Assembly (NCBI RefSeq): GCF_004421105.1
Contig: NZ_CP038033.1
Location: 3,305,659 to 3,369,658 of the forward strand
Origin: Nitrosococcus wardiae
Lineage (GTDB): Bacteria > Pseudomonadota > Gammaproteobacteria > Nitrosococcales > Nitrosococcaceae
Reading direction: 5' to 3'
DNA: 64,000 nucleotides
Part shown: positions 47,888 through 57,698 of the stretch, piece after piece
Layout: every line of letters starts with the position of its first letter
How positions within the stretch are numbered: the first letter of the stretch is position 1
The notes under the pieces: generated by a model
The model's database searches: none
Told to the model about the DNA's origin: nothing
What the model saw: the letters and a program-made list of their open reading frames with translations, nothing else
Position numbers and translations under genes: made by a program

Positions 47888-47910
47888 CCGATTCGCTCCC
47901 GGCGAATCGG
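47888..47910. other. perfect stem-loop
   Basis: CCGATTCGC (47888-47896) and GCGAATCGG (47902-47910) form a nine-pair stem with a five-base loop, upstream of the flavin reductase gene and followed on the plus strand by an AT-rich stretch. It may be a terminator-like or intergenic repeat structure; no clear T-run follows directly. Confidence 0.45.
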
Positions 47911-48034
47911 TGACGAAGTAGATTTTTAAATTTATTAAAATTTTTGCCGAGATACTATACTGACCATGGAAAACTACACGATACCGGTACTAGGCCGCAA
48001 TCTCGGCCTTGCCAAGATAGTGGACTCCCCCAGG

Positions 48035-48491
48035 CTAACGCCCGCTTTTTATAGCCTCCCTGATGCGGTGAACATAACTATTCATCGCGTGATCCCTAAA
48101 AGCTTCCTGCCCCAGCTTATCTAGATCTCGGGTAGCACCTTGGAAACTATTCCGCAAACGCTTCCAAAGCGGCAGATCCGGGCTGAGCTTCCCCTCCGCA
48201 TCAATATAGATCAAGCGCTCGGTATGCCAATAGCGTAATCGAGGGCCGGGTAGAGGCACGTGGGGCACGATATCATTATTATTGATAAACCGGATCCCCC
48301 GCCCTTCAAATGCCTGATCAGCGATAGTGGTCAAACCCCCACTGTCTCACCATCGGCTCGATTATCGCCGAATCTTCGTAAGCCAAGTTGGAGGCACACG
48401 CAAGGCCCAGGGCATTGTGGGCATGATAGCTTTCGGCACGGGGTTGGAACGGCGTTTCGGTAGGGTCAAAAACATAGTCTCTAGCGTCCAT
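48035..48491 (-). pseudogene. class 3 lipase with core deleted
   Basis: The N-terminus (MDARDYVFDPTETPF, then NALGLACASNLAYED, QWGFD) and the C-terminus (IRFINNNDIVPHVPLPG, later HAMNSYV) both match class 3 lipases. The middle, including the GHSLGG serine and the rest of the catalytic core, is missing. The two parts join out of frame near 48320-48335, so the first frame stops after WGFDHYR. This is an internal deletion of a once complete lipase gene. Confidence 0.7.
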
Positions 48492-48555
48492 TGTTTTTAT
48501 TCCTCTTATGCTAAGCTTTCTAAGAATTAAGATTAGACCGATAGGCCAAAAAACC

Positions 48556-50490
48556 ATGGTCCAAAATGTCACCCAAAAGTTGATTGCTAATCACTTGATT
48601 TCCGGCGAGATGGAACCCGGCGCGGAAATCGCTTTGCGCATTGATCAAACCTTGACCCAGGATGCCACCGGCACACTCGTGATGCTGGAATTCGAAGCCA
48701 TGGGAATTCCCCGGGTCAAAACCGAACTCTCTGTCCAATACGTCGACCATAATCTCATCCAGGAAGACTTTAAAAATCCGGATGACCACCTGTTTCTGCG
48801 CAGTGCCTGCAAAAAGTTCGGCCTCTGGTACAGCCGTCCGGGTAATGGGGTCAGCCACCCCGTGCATATGGAGCGCTTCGGCGTCCCAGGCAAAACCTTG
48901 CTGGGCTCGGACAGCCATACCCCCGCCGCGGGCTCCCTGGGGATGCTGGCCATAGGCGCAGGGGGACTGGAAGTGGCCATGGCCATGGCCGGGGAGCCGT
49001 TTTATATGAAAATGCCCAAGGTGTGGGGCGTCAAACTGACGGGTCGGCTTCCCGATTGGGTGAGCGCCAAGGACGTCATCCTGGAAATGCTGCGCCGGCA
49101 CGATGTCGATGGGGGAAGAGGCAAAATCATCGAATACTACGGGCCGGGCTTGGCCAACCTGACCCCCATGGATCGTCACGTCATCGCCAATATGGGGGCC
49201 GAACTTGGCGCCACCACTACCGTCTTTCCCGCCGATGGGGCGGTAAAAGAGTTTCTCGAAACTCAAGATCGGGAGGAGGCCTGGGCGGAACTGGTGGCTG
49301 ACCCGAATGCCGACTACGACGAGCACGAGGAAATCAATCTCTCCGAACTAGAACCCCTGATTGCCCTCCCCAGCAGTCCGGGCAAGGTGGTTCCCGTACG
49401 GGAAGTGGCCGGCCGGGAGATTTATCAGACCTATATCGGCTCATCCGCTAATCCAGGCCTACGAGACTTTGCCATCGCGGCCCTGATTGTGGATGGCAAA
49501 CAAGTCCACGACCGGGTATCCTTCGACATTAATCCCACCTCGCGGCAAATCCTGGAAAACCTGATCTCCCTGGAACTGTTAGGAAAGCTCATCCACGCGG
49601 GAGCCCGCCTCCATCAAGCCGGCTGCAATGGCTGCATTGGCATGGGGCAGGCACCGGCCACCGGACGCATCAGTCTGCGCACCGTCCCTAGAAATTTTCC
49701 TGGACGCTCGGGCACCAAGGAAGATCAAGTCTATCTATGCAGCCCGGAGACGGCTGCCGCCTCGGCCTTGACCGGAGAAATTACCGATCCGCGCAGCCTG
49801 GCCATGGACTATCCCCCCTTCCGGGAACCGAAGTCCATCCGCATTAATATCAGCATGCTGTCCCCCCCGGCTGAGAAAGGAGAAGAAATCGCGCTGGAAA
49901 AAGGCCCCAACATCCAACCACTGCCCCCATTCGAGCCACTCCCTGATGATTTGGAAGGCCCGGTGCTGTTAAAGGTCGGTGACGATATCTCCACGGATGA
50001 AATCATGCCGGCTGGGGCCAGGGTACTGCCCTTTCGCAGCAATATCCCGGAGATCAGCAAATTTGTATTTGAACCCATTGACGAAAATTACTACCAGCGG
50101 GCCATGGAACATCAACAGCAGGGCTCCTGGGTCGTGGGTGGGGAGAATTACGGCCAGGGGTCGAGCCGGGAGCATGCGGCCCTGGCCCCCCGATACCTGG
50201 GTCTGAAGGCGGTGCTTGCCAAGAGTTTTGCCCGGATTCACTGGCAGAATCTGGTCAATTTCGGCATCTTACCGCTCACCTTCGTCAAACCGGATGACTG
50301 GGAACGCATTGAGCACAGCGACGTCCTCTACCTTGCCGATGTCCGCAATGCCATCCAAAGGGGAGAAAAACTGACAATCAGCAATAAGACCAAACAAGAA
50401 GACTACGAACTCAGGCATTCAATGAGCCCTCGGCAGGTGGAGATGATCCTGGAAGGCAGCCTTATTAACCTAATTCGTAAGAAACAATAG
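48556..50490 (+). CDS. aconitate hydratase
   Basis: About 644 residues. The iron-sulfur Cys pair and neighbouring blocks are seen in HQAGCNGCIGMGQAPATG, with LLGSDSHTPAAGSLGMLAIGAGG earlier and the swivel domain (VGDDISTDEIMPAGA, GENYGQGSSREHAA) at the end. This is the short aconitase/homoaconitase type and not the ~890-residue AcnA or AcnB. It interconverts citrate and isocitrate. The ATG at 48556 starts the conserved part; the frame opens at 48508. It is six bases from the next gene, in one operon. Confidence 0.88.
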   Translation: MVQNVTQKLIANHLISGEMEPGAEIALRIDQTLTQDATGTLVMLEFEAMGIPRVKTELSVQYVDHNLIQEDFKNPDDHLFLRSACKKFGLWYSRPGNGVSHPVHMERFGVPGKTLLGSDSHTPAAGSLGMLAIGAGGLEVAMAMAGEPFYMKMPKVWGVKLTGRLPDWVSAKDVILEMLRRHDVDGGRGKIIEYYGPGLANLTPMDRHVIANMGAELGATTTVFPADGAVKEFLETQDREEAWAELVADPNADYDEHEEINLSELEPLIALPSSPGKVVPVREVAGREIYQTYIGSSANPGLRDFAIAALIVDGKQVHDRVSFDINPTSRQILENLISLELLGKLIHAGARLHQAGCNGCIGMGQAPATGRISLRTVPRNFPGRSGTKEDQVYLCSPETAAASALTGEITDPRSLAMDYPPFREPKSIRINISMLSPPAEKGEEIALEKGPNIQPLPPFEPLPDDLEGPVLLKVGDDISTDEIMPAGARVLPFRSNIPEISKFVFEPIDENYYQRAMEHQQQGSWVVGGENYGQGSSREHAALAPRYLGLKAVLAKSFARIHWQNLVNFGILPLTFVKPDDWERIEHSDVLYLADVRNAIQRGEKLTISNKTKQEDYELRHSMSPRQVEMILEGSLINLIRKKQ

Positions 50491-50496
50491 CCGCCA

Positions 50497-51852
50497 GTGG
50501 ACAAAGGAAATAATTTTACCAATCGCCTGGTCATCATGGGGGCCGCCGGCCGTGATTTCCATAACTTCAATGTAGTCTATCGGGATGATCCCGGCAGCCA
50601 GGTCGTTGCCTTCACGGCCACTCAAATCCCGGAAATCGCCGGACGCCGTTATCCCCCTTCCCTGGCTGGCCCCTGCTATCGGGAGGGCATTCCCATTGTA
50701 GAGGAAGCCACCTTGGCCACCCTCTGCCGTCAAGAATGTATCGATCAAGTGGTTTTTGCCTACAGCGATGTGGACTATGCCCATGTCATGCACCAAGCCT
50801 CCATCGCCCTGGGCGCAGGGGCAGATTTTCTGCTCCTGGGTCCCGAACGCACCATGTTACAGACGGACGTGCCGGTCATCGCCATCTCGGCGGTGAGAAC
50901 CGGCTGCGGCAAATCCCAGACCAGCCGCTGGCTTTCCCAACTACTGAGAAAAAAAGGATTGCAGGTAGCAGTCATCCGCCATCCCATGCCCTATGGAAAC
51001 CTGGCGCAACAGGCGGTACAGCGCTTTGCCACTCCTGCGGATCTGGAATCAGCCCACTGTACCATTGAAGAACGGGAAGAATATGAGCCCCACCTGGCGG
51101 CGGGCAATGTGGTCTATGCAGGTATCGATTATGCCCAAATCCTGGCTCTGGCCGAAAGGGAAGCCGATTTAATCCTCTGGGAGGGGGGCAATAATGATTT
51201 TCCCTTCATCCGCCCTAACTTGCACATCGTGCTGGTGGACCCCTTACGTCCCGGAAGCGAAACCAGCCATCATCCAGGGGAGGCCGTACTGCGGATGGCG
51301 GATATCATTATCATCGCCAAAGTTAATTCAGCCGCCGAAGAAGATATAGGGCAGGTTACAGCTATGGCCCGCCAAATTAATTCCACCGCCACCCTGATCC
51401 ACGGCACCTCCCAGGTGCAACTGGATGATCCCGAAAGAGTGCGGGGAAAGCGAGTCCTGGTGGTGGAGGACGGCCCCACGATTACCCATGGGGGAATGCC
51501 CCATGGCGCCGGCTATGTGGCCGCCACCCAAGCCCAAGCGGCAGAGATTGTTGATCCCCGCCAGGTGGCGGTAGAGAAAATCGCTGCGGTTTATGCCCAA
51601 TACCCCCATATCGGGCCGGTACTCCCCGCCCTAGGTTACTATCCAGAACAACTCCAAGCCCTGAGGGAAACCCTCAATGCCGCCCAGGTGGATGTAGTGG
51701 TCTCAGCAACCCCCTGTGACCTAGACGCCCTAATTGACCTTAACAAACCTATCGTTCGGGTGCGTTATGAATTCGCAGAAGCCGGGGAAGCGGGGCTGGG
51801 CCACTGGATAGAAATATTCCTCCAGGAGCAAAAGTTAAGACCCAGGGATTAA
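50497..51852 (+). CDS. COG2403-type predicted GTPase (cyclic 2,3-diphosphoglycerate synthetase-like)
   Basis: A 451-residue protein of two domains. An N-terminal Rossmann-like part ([14 protein letters not shown]) is followed near residue 130-145 by a P-loop ([11 protein letters not shown]) and a nucleotide-binding C-half. This matches the COG2403 family, some members of which are annotated cyclic 2,3-diphosphoglycerate synthetase from archaeal homologs; the bacterial role is unclear. It starts with GTG six bases after aconitase. Its stop overlaps the end of the carbamate kinase gene on the other strand. Confidence 0.8.
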   Translation: MDKGNNFTNRLVIMGAAGRDFHNFNVVYRDDPGSQVVAFTATQIPEIAGRRYPPSLAGPCYREGIPIVEEATLATLCRQECIDQVVFAYSDVDYAHVMHQASIALGAGADFLLLGPERTMLQTDVPVIAISAVRTGCGKSQTSRWLSQLLRKKGLQVAVIRHPMPYGNLAQQAVQRFATPADLESAHCTIEEREEYEPHLAAGNVVYAGIDYAQILALAEREADLILWEGGNNDFPFIRPNLHIVLVDPLRPGSETSHHPGEAVLRMADIIIIAKVNSAAEEDIGQVTAMARQINSTATLIHGTSQVQLDDPERVRGKRVLVVEDGPTITHGGMPHGAGYVAATQAQAAEIVDPRQVAVEKIAAVYAQYPHIGPVLPALGYYPEQLQALRETLNAAQVDVVVSATPCDLDALIDLNKPIVRVRYEFAEAGEAGLGHWIEIFLQEQKLRPRD

Positions 51853-52757
51853 TCCCAAGCAATTACCGTTCCCGCCTCGCCGGCCAGGATGGCTTGGGCG
51901 TCCTGGAGCCGGCCAATGCCGGCAATGCCCCCCGTCTCTTCCACAAATTCACAAGCCGCTTGGACTTTGGGTCCCATGGAGCCAGGGGCAAAGGAAAATT
52001 GATGCAGGGTCGATGGTGAAATACGCCGAATAGGTCGGGCCTGGGGCTGTCCCCAGTCCTGCCACACGGCCTCCACATCAGTCAACATCAGGAAGGCATC
52101 CGCTCTCAATTCCCGCGCCAAAAGGGAACTGGCTAAATCCTTATCAATCACCGCCTCTATGCCCACCAGACGGCCCTCTTCTTGACGCACGGTGGGGATT
52201 CCACCACCGCCGGCGCAGATCACAACCACGCCTCGGCTCACCAATAGCTCAATCACGCTCAATTCCAGGATTCGCTGAGGGCGCGGGGACGGAACTACCC
52301 GGCGATATCCCTTGCCCTCCCGGACGATATGCCACCCCTGTTCCTGAGCCAGCCTTTGGGCCTCAGCTTCCTGGTAGACCGGACCAATGGGCTTGGTGGG
52401 GTTTTGAAATGCCGGATCACTGGGGTCGACCTGAATCTGAGTCAGCAGGGTCGCGCAGTGGCGGCCAGAAGGGAGTGCATTGCTCAATTCCTGCTCAATC
52501 AGATAGCCTATTTGACCTTCAGTTTCTGCATCCAGGATATCCAAGGGATAAATTTCATCGGGCTGATAGGCGGCGCCTTGGAGGGCCAGCAATCCTACCT
52601 GGGGACCGTTGCCATGGGTAATGACTAATAGATGCTGGCCAGCAATGGGTGCCAGGGCGTCGGCCGCAATCCTCACATTGCGACGCTGATTCTCCGCCGT
52701 CAAAGGCTCGCCGCGGCGAAGTAGGGCGTTACCTCCCAGGGCAATAACGACACGCAC
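51849..52757 (-). CDS. arcC: carbamate kinase
   Basis: A 302-residue amino-acid-kinase fold: [17 protein letters not shown] at the N-terminus, [29 protein letters not shown], and LMLTDV. It interconverts carbamoyl phosphate and carbamate with ADP/ATP. No arcA or arcB is in the window. It converges with the COG2403 gene, the two reading frames sharing 4 bases. Confidence 0.93.
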   Translation of the reverse strand: MRVVIALGGNALLRRGEPLTAENQRRNVRIAADALAPIAGQHLLVITHGNGPQVGLLALQGAAYQPDEIYPLDILDAETEGQIGYLIEQELSNALPSGRHCATLLTQIQVDPSDPAFQNPTKPIGPVYQEAEAQRLAQEQGWHIVREGKGYRRVVPSPRPQRILELSVIELLVSRGVVVICAGGGGIPTVRQEEGRLVGIEAVIDKDLASSLLARELRADAFLMLTDVEAVWQDWGQPQARPIRRISPSTLHQFSFAPGSMGPKVQAACEFVEETGGIAGIGRLQDAQAILAGEAGTVIAWD

Positions 52758-53145
52758 CGTTATTTACTGAAAATCAAGGGGAGAAAAAAGGCTGAAGGAG
52801 CCAATTGGGCTGGGCATATTCCACATGAGGATTCGCCTCCAATTCAAAGCATCAAAAACGGCAAAAGCCCACCCCTGTAGGCCGGTAAACCAATCGCTTT
52901 CTCGCCTAGAATTCCCATGCCCGTCTCCTTAAATATGCATTCATATTTATTTAAGATTTCCTGGTCTTACGCTGATAGCTCAAATGGTTTTATAGACCTC
53001 CCCCGGCTATTTCTCTACCTGATTTTTTCGAAAGAATCGAACAGGACAAGATTCTCGCCACCACCTCCCACTCGAAAAATCCGGGATGTTGTAAGATTCC
53101 GCAAAAATAACTTTGGATACGGAATAAAACTCGTCAAGAAACTCT
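52758..53145. other. gap upstream of the ATPase pair
   Basis: No supported gene. A 108-codon plus-strand frame here (from 52917) overlaps the next gene out of frame and resembles nothing. The promoters of arcC and of the winged-helix/ATPase pair must lie here. An ATTCCG/CGGAAT inverted repeat around 53096-53123 is a possible operator for the latter. Confidence 0.4.
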
Positions 53146-53775
53146 ATGAATTTTCAACTCAGCCCCCTACAAGCTTTAATTCTGTGGCGATTACTGACCA
53201 GCGAAGGGCAAGCCTACCTGGCCGATATCCGGCCCAAGCCTAAGCGGCGCGACCGAAAAGCCCTGCTAGAGGCTGGATTTATCGAAGAAGAATGGCGCCG
53301 CAAACCCCGCGGTGGCCGGGCGATCTATGTGCAGTTGACCGATAAGGCCTGGGCCTGGGCAGGAGACCATATGGATGCTAAACTCTCCCACCAGTCTCCC
53401 GCTGCCGGCCCTATTTTTCAGGCCTTTCTTACCCGATTACAACCAATCTTGAAGCGCCGTCAAATCACCCTGGCAGAGATCTTCAGTTCAACCCAAGAAC
53501 TTCCCCCTAGGGAAGCTCCAGAGCAGCAGTTACAGGAAGCCTATTTCCATCTCTCTGGCGGTAAAGGAAATGTTCGGGTCCGCCTGGCCCAACTCCGACA
53601 AAATTTAGAGACGATTCCCCGCTCTCAACTGGATGGGTTGCTGCTGAAGCTACAAGAGGAAGGAAAATTGGTGCTGTCACCTCTCGATGACTCCCGGGAA
53701 ATTTCAGCAGCGGACCAGGAGGCAGCCCTTAGCGTGGCTGGATTTAAACGACATATTGTCTACATGCAGAAGTGA
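53146..53775 (+). CDS. winged-helix-like protein partnered with a dual ATPase
   Basis: A 209-residue protein. The N-terminal ~75 residues look like a winged-helix DNA-binding unit (helices LSPLQALILWRLL and RDRKALLEAGFIEE, then a basic wing RRKPRGGRAIYVQLTD). The remainder is helical with a KGNVRVRLAQLR segment that may be a second winged helix. The stop is 4 bases from the next start, so the pair is a unit. I know no named family for it. Confidence 0.7.
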   Translation: MNFQLSPLQALILWRLLTSEGQAYLADIRPKPKRRDRKALLEAGFIEEEWRRKPRGGRAIYVQLTDKAWAWAGDHMDAKLSHQSPAAGPIFQAFLTRLQPILKRRQITLAEIFSSTQELPPREAPEQQLQEAYFHLSGGKGNVRVRLAQLRQNLETIPRSQLDGLLLKLQEEGKLVLSPLDDSREISAADQEAALSVAGFKRHIVYMQK

Positions 53776-53779
53776 ACTA

Positions 53780-56700
53780 ATGGATCAATGTAAGGCACTG
53801 AAGGCGGTTAATTTTGATTGGACCATGCAGTTGAAAAGTGTATGGGATGACTCGACGTTTCACACGCCTGGACTCCATCAAAACTTGCGAACTGAACTGA
53901 TTGAAATTTTGCACAACAGAGCGGGGGGCAATGGTCAGAATCCCCTCGGACAAGTCATTACCGGTCCGGCAGGGGCCGGAAAAACCCATTTCCTCGGTAC
54001 CCTGCGCCAGGAAGTCGCCACCCTCCCGGCCTGGTTCGTGTTGGTGGATATGACCGATGTCAAGGATTTTTGGGAAACAGTATTGCTGGGATATACCAAC
54101 TCCCTGCAGCAGGCGACATCAGGGAATCGCCCCCAATTCCATGACCTCCTGGAACATCTCCTCACCCCTGAGATTAAGGCCCCAAACCTCCGCCGCGCTC
54201 TCCATCGAGCCGGATCTCAACCGGCACCCTCCCCCGGCCTTGTGCAACGACTGCTCGCTTTCCTGCGGGGGAGCAAACCTCAGCACCGAGAAGCGGCAGA
54301 TACCCCCCTAACTCCTCGGCAAATCGCAGAATATGGGGATGAAGACCTGGCCAAAGTGATAAGGCACACCCTCAACCGTCTAAGTAAACGCTATCCCGAG
54401 GAGATCAGAGAGCACCAAGACGCTCTCCGCGCCTTGATGCTCCTTAATTCTAACGATCTGGAGCGGTCCAACGTGGGCTATAGCTGGCTTCAGGGAATGC
54501 CTATCGACCAGACGGACCGGCAACTCTTCGGCTTTTTATGGCCCCAGAGAGAGGCTTCCGAAATCGTAAAATCCTTGTCCTGGCTCATGAGTCTCTATCG
54601 GCCCACCCTGCTCGCCTTTGATCAACTCGATGCCATTGTGGCCCAGCACCATCTTACCGCCGGGGCTGAACCCACCACCCCGATGACAGCGGAACAGGGA
54701 GCTTCCCAAGCCATCATCGAAGGGATTGCGGACGGCTTCATGGCCATCCGGGATAGGGTTTACCGCACCCTTACGGTCCTGGCCTGCCTGGAGGCTAGCT
54801 GGGAAATACTGCGACAGGGGAGCCTGGCTTCGGCCACCGATCGGTTCGACTCCCCCCACACCCTGGCACCCATCAACAATGCCACCCTGGCTGAGGAAAT
54901 CGTCACTCTCCGCTTGGCTGAGGCCTACCGCGCTCAAGGTTTTACCCCTCCCTATGCGAGTTGGCCTTTCCAGCCCCAGGTCTTTGCCTGTGCCGCCACG
55001 CTCCTGCCCCGGGAATTACTAAAGCGTTGCGAGGAACACCGGGTTCAATGCCTGAAAAAGGGAAAAGTCATCGAGTTGACCGATTTCGAATCCCCACCAA
55101 ACTCCTTTGAAAATTCAGACAACCTTTCCACGGAGTCCGGGCTTGATCAGTCCTATGAAGAGTTCTGCCGCCAAGCCCCCCTACAGGAACTGCTGGCCGA
55201 GGAAGCGGAAGACCAAGCCCTGTGCGAGTTGCTACAGACAGTCTGCCGTTGTTTGCTGCGGGAAAATCCTCTACCAGATGACAGGGAGGCCGCGGTAGAC
55301 ACTGAATTTCCAGGAGATAAAAACTACCGTTCCCTTCATGCCCGGGTTCGGCTCATGGATGCTAGCCAGGGGGATCGGGAGCAACATTATTGTTTTCGGG
55401 CCTTACAGAAGACTCATGCCGTCGCCTATCAAAGTCGTCTCAATGCGGCTCTCACTGCTTCCGGGATCGATCCCCAGCTACCTTTCAGAAAACTAGTCAT
55501 ACTCCGCACCACGCCACTGCCCCCGGGCAAGGTTACCCAGGAAATCACCGACAAATTTCTCCAGGCGAAGGGCCAATTCGTTGCGCCTAATGAACAAGAT
55601 CTGCGGGCTATGTGGGCACTCTACCAGCTTGAGCAGCAAAATCTGCCTGACTTTGAGGCCTGGCTTTGCAAACACCGCCCGGCCACCCACCTCCAATGGG
55701 TGCAAGAAACCCAATTACCCCAGGATTTCCCTGAAAAATCGGCCCCCCAAGACACTCCGTTAGACCCAGGGGCAAACACAGAAGTCTGGACAGAATATCT
55801 GCCTTCTCGGCATGAAAGTCCCAAAGCCCCCACGCCCCTCTACCCATCCGCCCTCCCGGTGGGGCGAACCTTATCCAACCCCGCCGAATCAGTAGCCATC
55901 TCCTTGCCAATGCTCACCCAATATACTGGGGTTCTGGCTGGCAGCGGAGCAGGCAAAACCGTGCTTCTCAAACGACTGGTGGAAGAGGCGGCATTGCTGG
56001 GAATCTCCTCCATTGTAATAGACCATACCAATGGGCTCGCCTCTCTCGGGGATAGCTGGCCACAATATCCCGACTCTTGGACTCAGGAAGATAAGGAAAA
56101 AGCTGAGCGCTATCATGCCAAAGCCGAAGTCATCATCTGGACTCCCGGACAAGCCGCCGGCAACCCCCTGAAACTGGAACCACTGCCTGATCTTGCCTCT
56201 CTGGTAGAGCATCCAGAAGCGTTGGATCAAGCCCTTGAGATGGCCCAAGCGACCCTGAAAGACATCGTTGCCCCAGGAGAATCCGCCAGTTCCCATTATA
56301 AAATGGGGGTTCTCACTTCGGCCTTGAAATTTTTTGCTCTCCAGGGAGGTAAAACCCTGCCAGACCTTATCGCTATCCTCTCTAACTTACCGGCGGAAGT
56401 GAGTCAGGGTATCTCCAGCGCCTCTCGTTTCGGTAGCGAGATGGCCCAGCGCCTGCAAGCGGAGATAGAGAGTAATCCTTTATTCCACCAGGAAGGCCCG
56501 GCCCTCGATCCCAGCTTTCTCTTCGGGGACGCTGCCCTGAAACAACCGAGGGTTTCCGTCATCAACCTGGCTGGCTTACCTAGCCTCAGAATCCAGCAGC
56601 AGTTTCTCAATCAGCTGGCCATGACCCTCTTGAGCTGGATAAAACAACATCCAGCGCCCCCCTCTATGCCGGTGCAGGGATTTTTGGTGATGGACGAGGC

Positions 56701-57103
56701 CAAAGAGTTTATCCCTGATGAAAAATCCGTGCCCTGCAAAGAAAATCTGCTGCGAGTGGCAGACCATGCCCCTACCTGCGGCCTTGGATTGATTTTCGCC
56801 ACCCAGGCACCCCAAAATATCTACCAACCAATGATGGCCAACTGCTTCACCCAATTTTTTGGAAAAGCCAGTTCACCGGCTACTATCGAAGCGGTGCAGG
56901 AACAGCTCAAGGCACGCGGCGGAAAGGGTGACGATATTCCCACTCTAGAAGCCGGCCATTTTTATTTCTATACGGAAGGAATGCCGGCACCAGAAAAAAT
57001 CGCCGTCCCCTGGTGCCTTTCCTATCATCCGCCCAATCCTCTAGAGAAGACTGAAATTCTCCAACGGGCGGCGGCTTCCCGTCCCCATGCTAAAGATCCA
57101 TAA
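53780..57103 (+). CDS. large protein with two P-loop ATPase modules, HerA-like C-terminus
   Basis: About 1107 residues. The N-terminal module has Walker A GPAGAGKTHF (~62) and a Walker B-like LLAFDQLDA (~275), in the style of ORC/STAND AAA ATPases. A long central helical region follows (~330-680). The C-terminal module has Walker A AGSGAGKTVLLKRL (~718), Walker B FLVMDEAKEFIP (~968) and LIFATQAPQ (~1010), the HerA/FtsK/VirB4 pattern of DNA-pumping ATPases. No membrane helices are seen. With the winged-helix protein it makes a compact two-gene unit that resembles defence or DNA-conflict ATPases, but no nuclease partner is visible. I chose the ATG at 53780. Confidence 0.8.
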   Translation: MDQCKALKAVNFDWTMQLKSVWDDSTFHTPGLHQNLRTELIEILHNRAGGNGQNPLGQVITGPAGAGKTHFLGTLRQEVATLPAWFVLVDMTDVKDFWETVLLGYTNSLQQATSGNRPQFHDLLEHLLTPEIKAPNLRRALHRAGSQPAPSPGLVQRLLAFLRGSKPQHREAADTPLTPRQIAEYGDEDLAKVIRHTLNRLSKRYPEEIREHQDALRALMLLNSNDLERSNVGYSWLQGMPIDQTDRQLFGFLWPQREASEIVKSLSWLMSLYRPTLLAFDQLDAIVAQHHLTAGAEPTTPMTAEQGASQAIIEGIADGFMAIRDRVYRTLTVLACLEASWEILRQGSLASATDRFDSPHTLAPINNATLAEEIVTLRLAEAYRAQGFTPPYASWPFQPQVFACAATLLPRELLKRCEEHRVQCLKKGKVIELTDFESPPNSFENSDNLSTESGLDQSYEEFCRQAPLQELLAEEAEDQALCELLQTVCRCLLRENPLPDDREAAVDTEFPGDKNYRSLHARVRLMDASQGDREQHYCFRALQKTHAVAYQSRLNAALTASGIDPQLPFRKLVILRTTPLPPGKVTQEITDKFLQAKGQFVAPNEQDLRAMWALYQLEQQNLPDFEAWLCKHRPATHLQWVQETQLPQDFPEKSAPQDTPLDPGANTEVWTEYLPSRHESPKAPTPLYPSALPVGRTLSNPAESVAISLPMLTQYTGVLAGSGAGKTVLLKRLVEEAALLGISSIVIDHTNGLASLGDSWPQYPDSWTQEDKEKAERYHAKAEVIIWTPGQAAGNPLKLEPLPDLASLVEHPEALDQALEMAQATLKDIVAPGESASSHYKMGVLTSALKFFALQGGKTLPDLIAILSNLPAEVSQGISSASRFGSEMAQRLQAEIESNPLFHQEGPALDPSFLFGDAALKQPRVSVINLAGLPSLRIQQQFLNQLAMTLLSWIKQHPAPPSMPVQGFLVMDEAKEFIPDEKSVPCKENLLRVADHAPTCGLGLIFATQAPQNIYQPMMANCFTQFFGKASSPATIEAVQEQLKARGGKGDDIPTLEAGHFYFYTEGMPAPEKIAVPWCLSYHPPNPLEKTEILQRAAASRPHAKDP

Positions 57104-57288
57104 GACCCGTTCCCGGATATTCCTCTGGGGCTGGGTGTTTTTGAGAACTCGTTTACACATTCACCGAGGACCCTGTGAAAAAATTTGATTTTTTTTTCGA
57201 GAAAACTTGCAAAGTAAATACTTTTATTCTTTAATAAGAATTAAGAATACAGGTTTGAGGACAGAGACCTGAAAAAGGAGCATGAGGC

Positions 57289-57624
57289 ATGGTATTGCGG
57301 GTTACCGATTCAGCTTTAAAAGCTTCCATGAGTGGGGACGCGAAAGCCTTCCAATGGAGTAAGGAAAAGAGTGCTCTCTGCCAAAATACCTGGAAATGTG
57401 TTCTGTCCAACGGCCTTCGGGTCCTAGTATTGGGTCAAACCGAAATCGCCCTCCGAGCCTGCTACCCCCTGAGGGCTCACCAAATAAGCACGGGGGATAC
57501 CGAGCCTTTTGGCACGGTATGGCGTCCCGTAAACGGCGCTGATGTGGCATGGTATGTTGGACACCACGGCCATAAAGCCTCTGGGTTTGTTCAGAGGTTG
57601 TTTACGAGAGGTTCCCTTCGATAG
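57289..57624 (+). CDS. hypothetical small protein
   Basis: A 111-residue frame with a purine-rich stretch (AAAAAGGAG) upstream, AT-rich promoter-like DNA before it and a strong terminator after it. The product resembles nothing I know. The transcript could also be non-coding; the clean start and end argue for a real transcription unit. Confidence 0.4.
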   Translation: MVLRVTDSALKASMSGDAKAFQWSKEKSALCQNTWKCVLSNGLRVLVLGQTEIALRACYPLRAHQISTGDTEPFGTVWRPVNGADVAWYVGHHGHKASGFVQRLFTRGSLR

Positions 57625-57661
57625 CATCAAGCTGGCCCAAAGAGTATTTTCTTTGGCCTTT

Positions 57662-57693
57662 AGCCTCGAGATCATCTCTCGAGGCTTTTTTTT
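57662..57693 (+). terminator. intrinsic terminator
   Basis: AGCCTCGAGA (57662-57671) and TCTCGAGGCT (57677-57686) form a 10-pair stem with a five-base loop followed by eight T. It terminates plus-strand transcription, i.e. of the 57289-57624 unit. Confidence 0.9.
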
Positions 57694-57698
57694 CCCCA

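Noticed and set aside
48520-49326. 268-codon minus-strand frame inside aconitase
   Set aside because: Opposite strand of a conserved enzyme, with His/Gly-rich non-protein composition.
52917-53243. 108-codon plus-strand frame before the winged-helix gene
   Set aside because: Overlaps the real gene out of frame, no domain and no ribosome site.
57240-57690. tmRNA or RNase P RNA in the 57.2-57.7 kb unit
   Set aside because: No CCA-ended tRNA-like fold and no conserved RNase P core found on reading.
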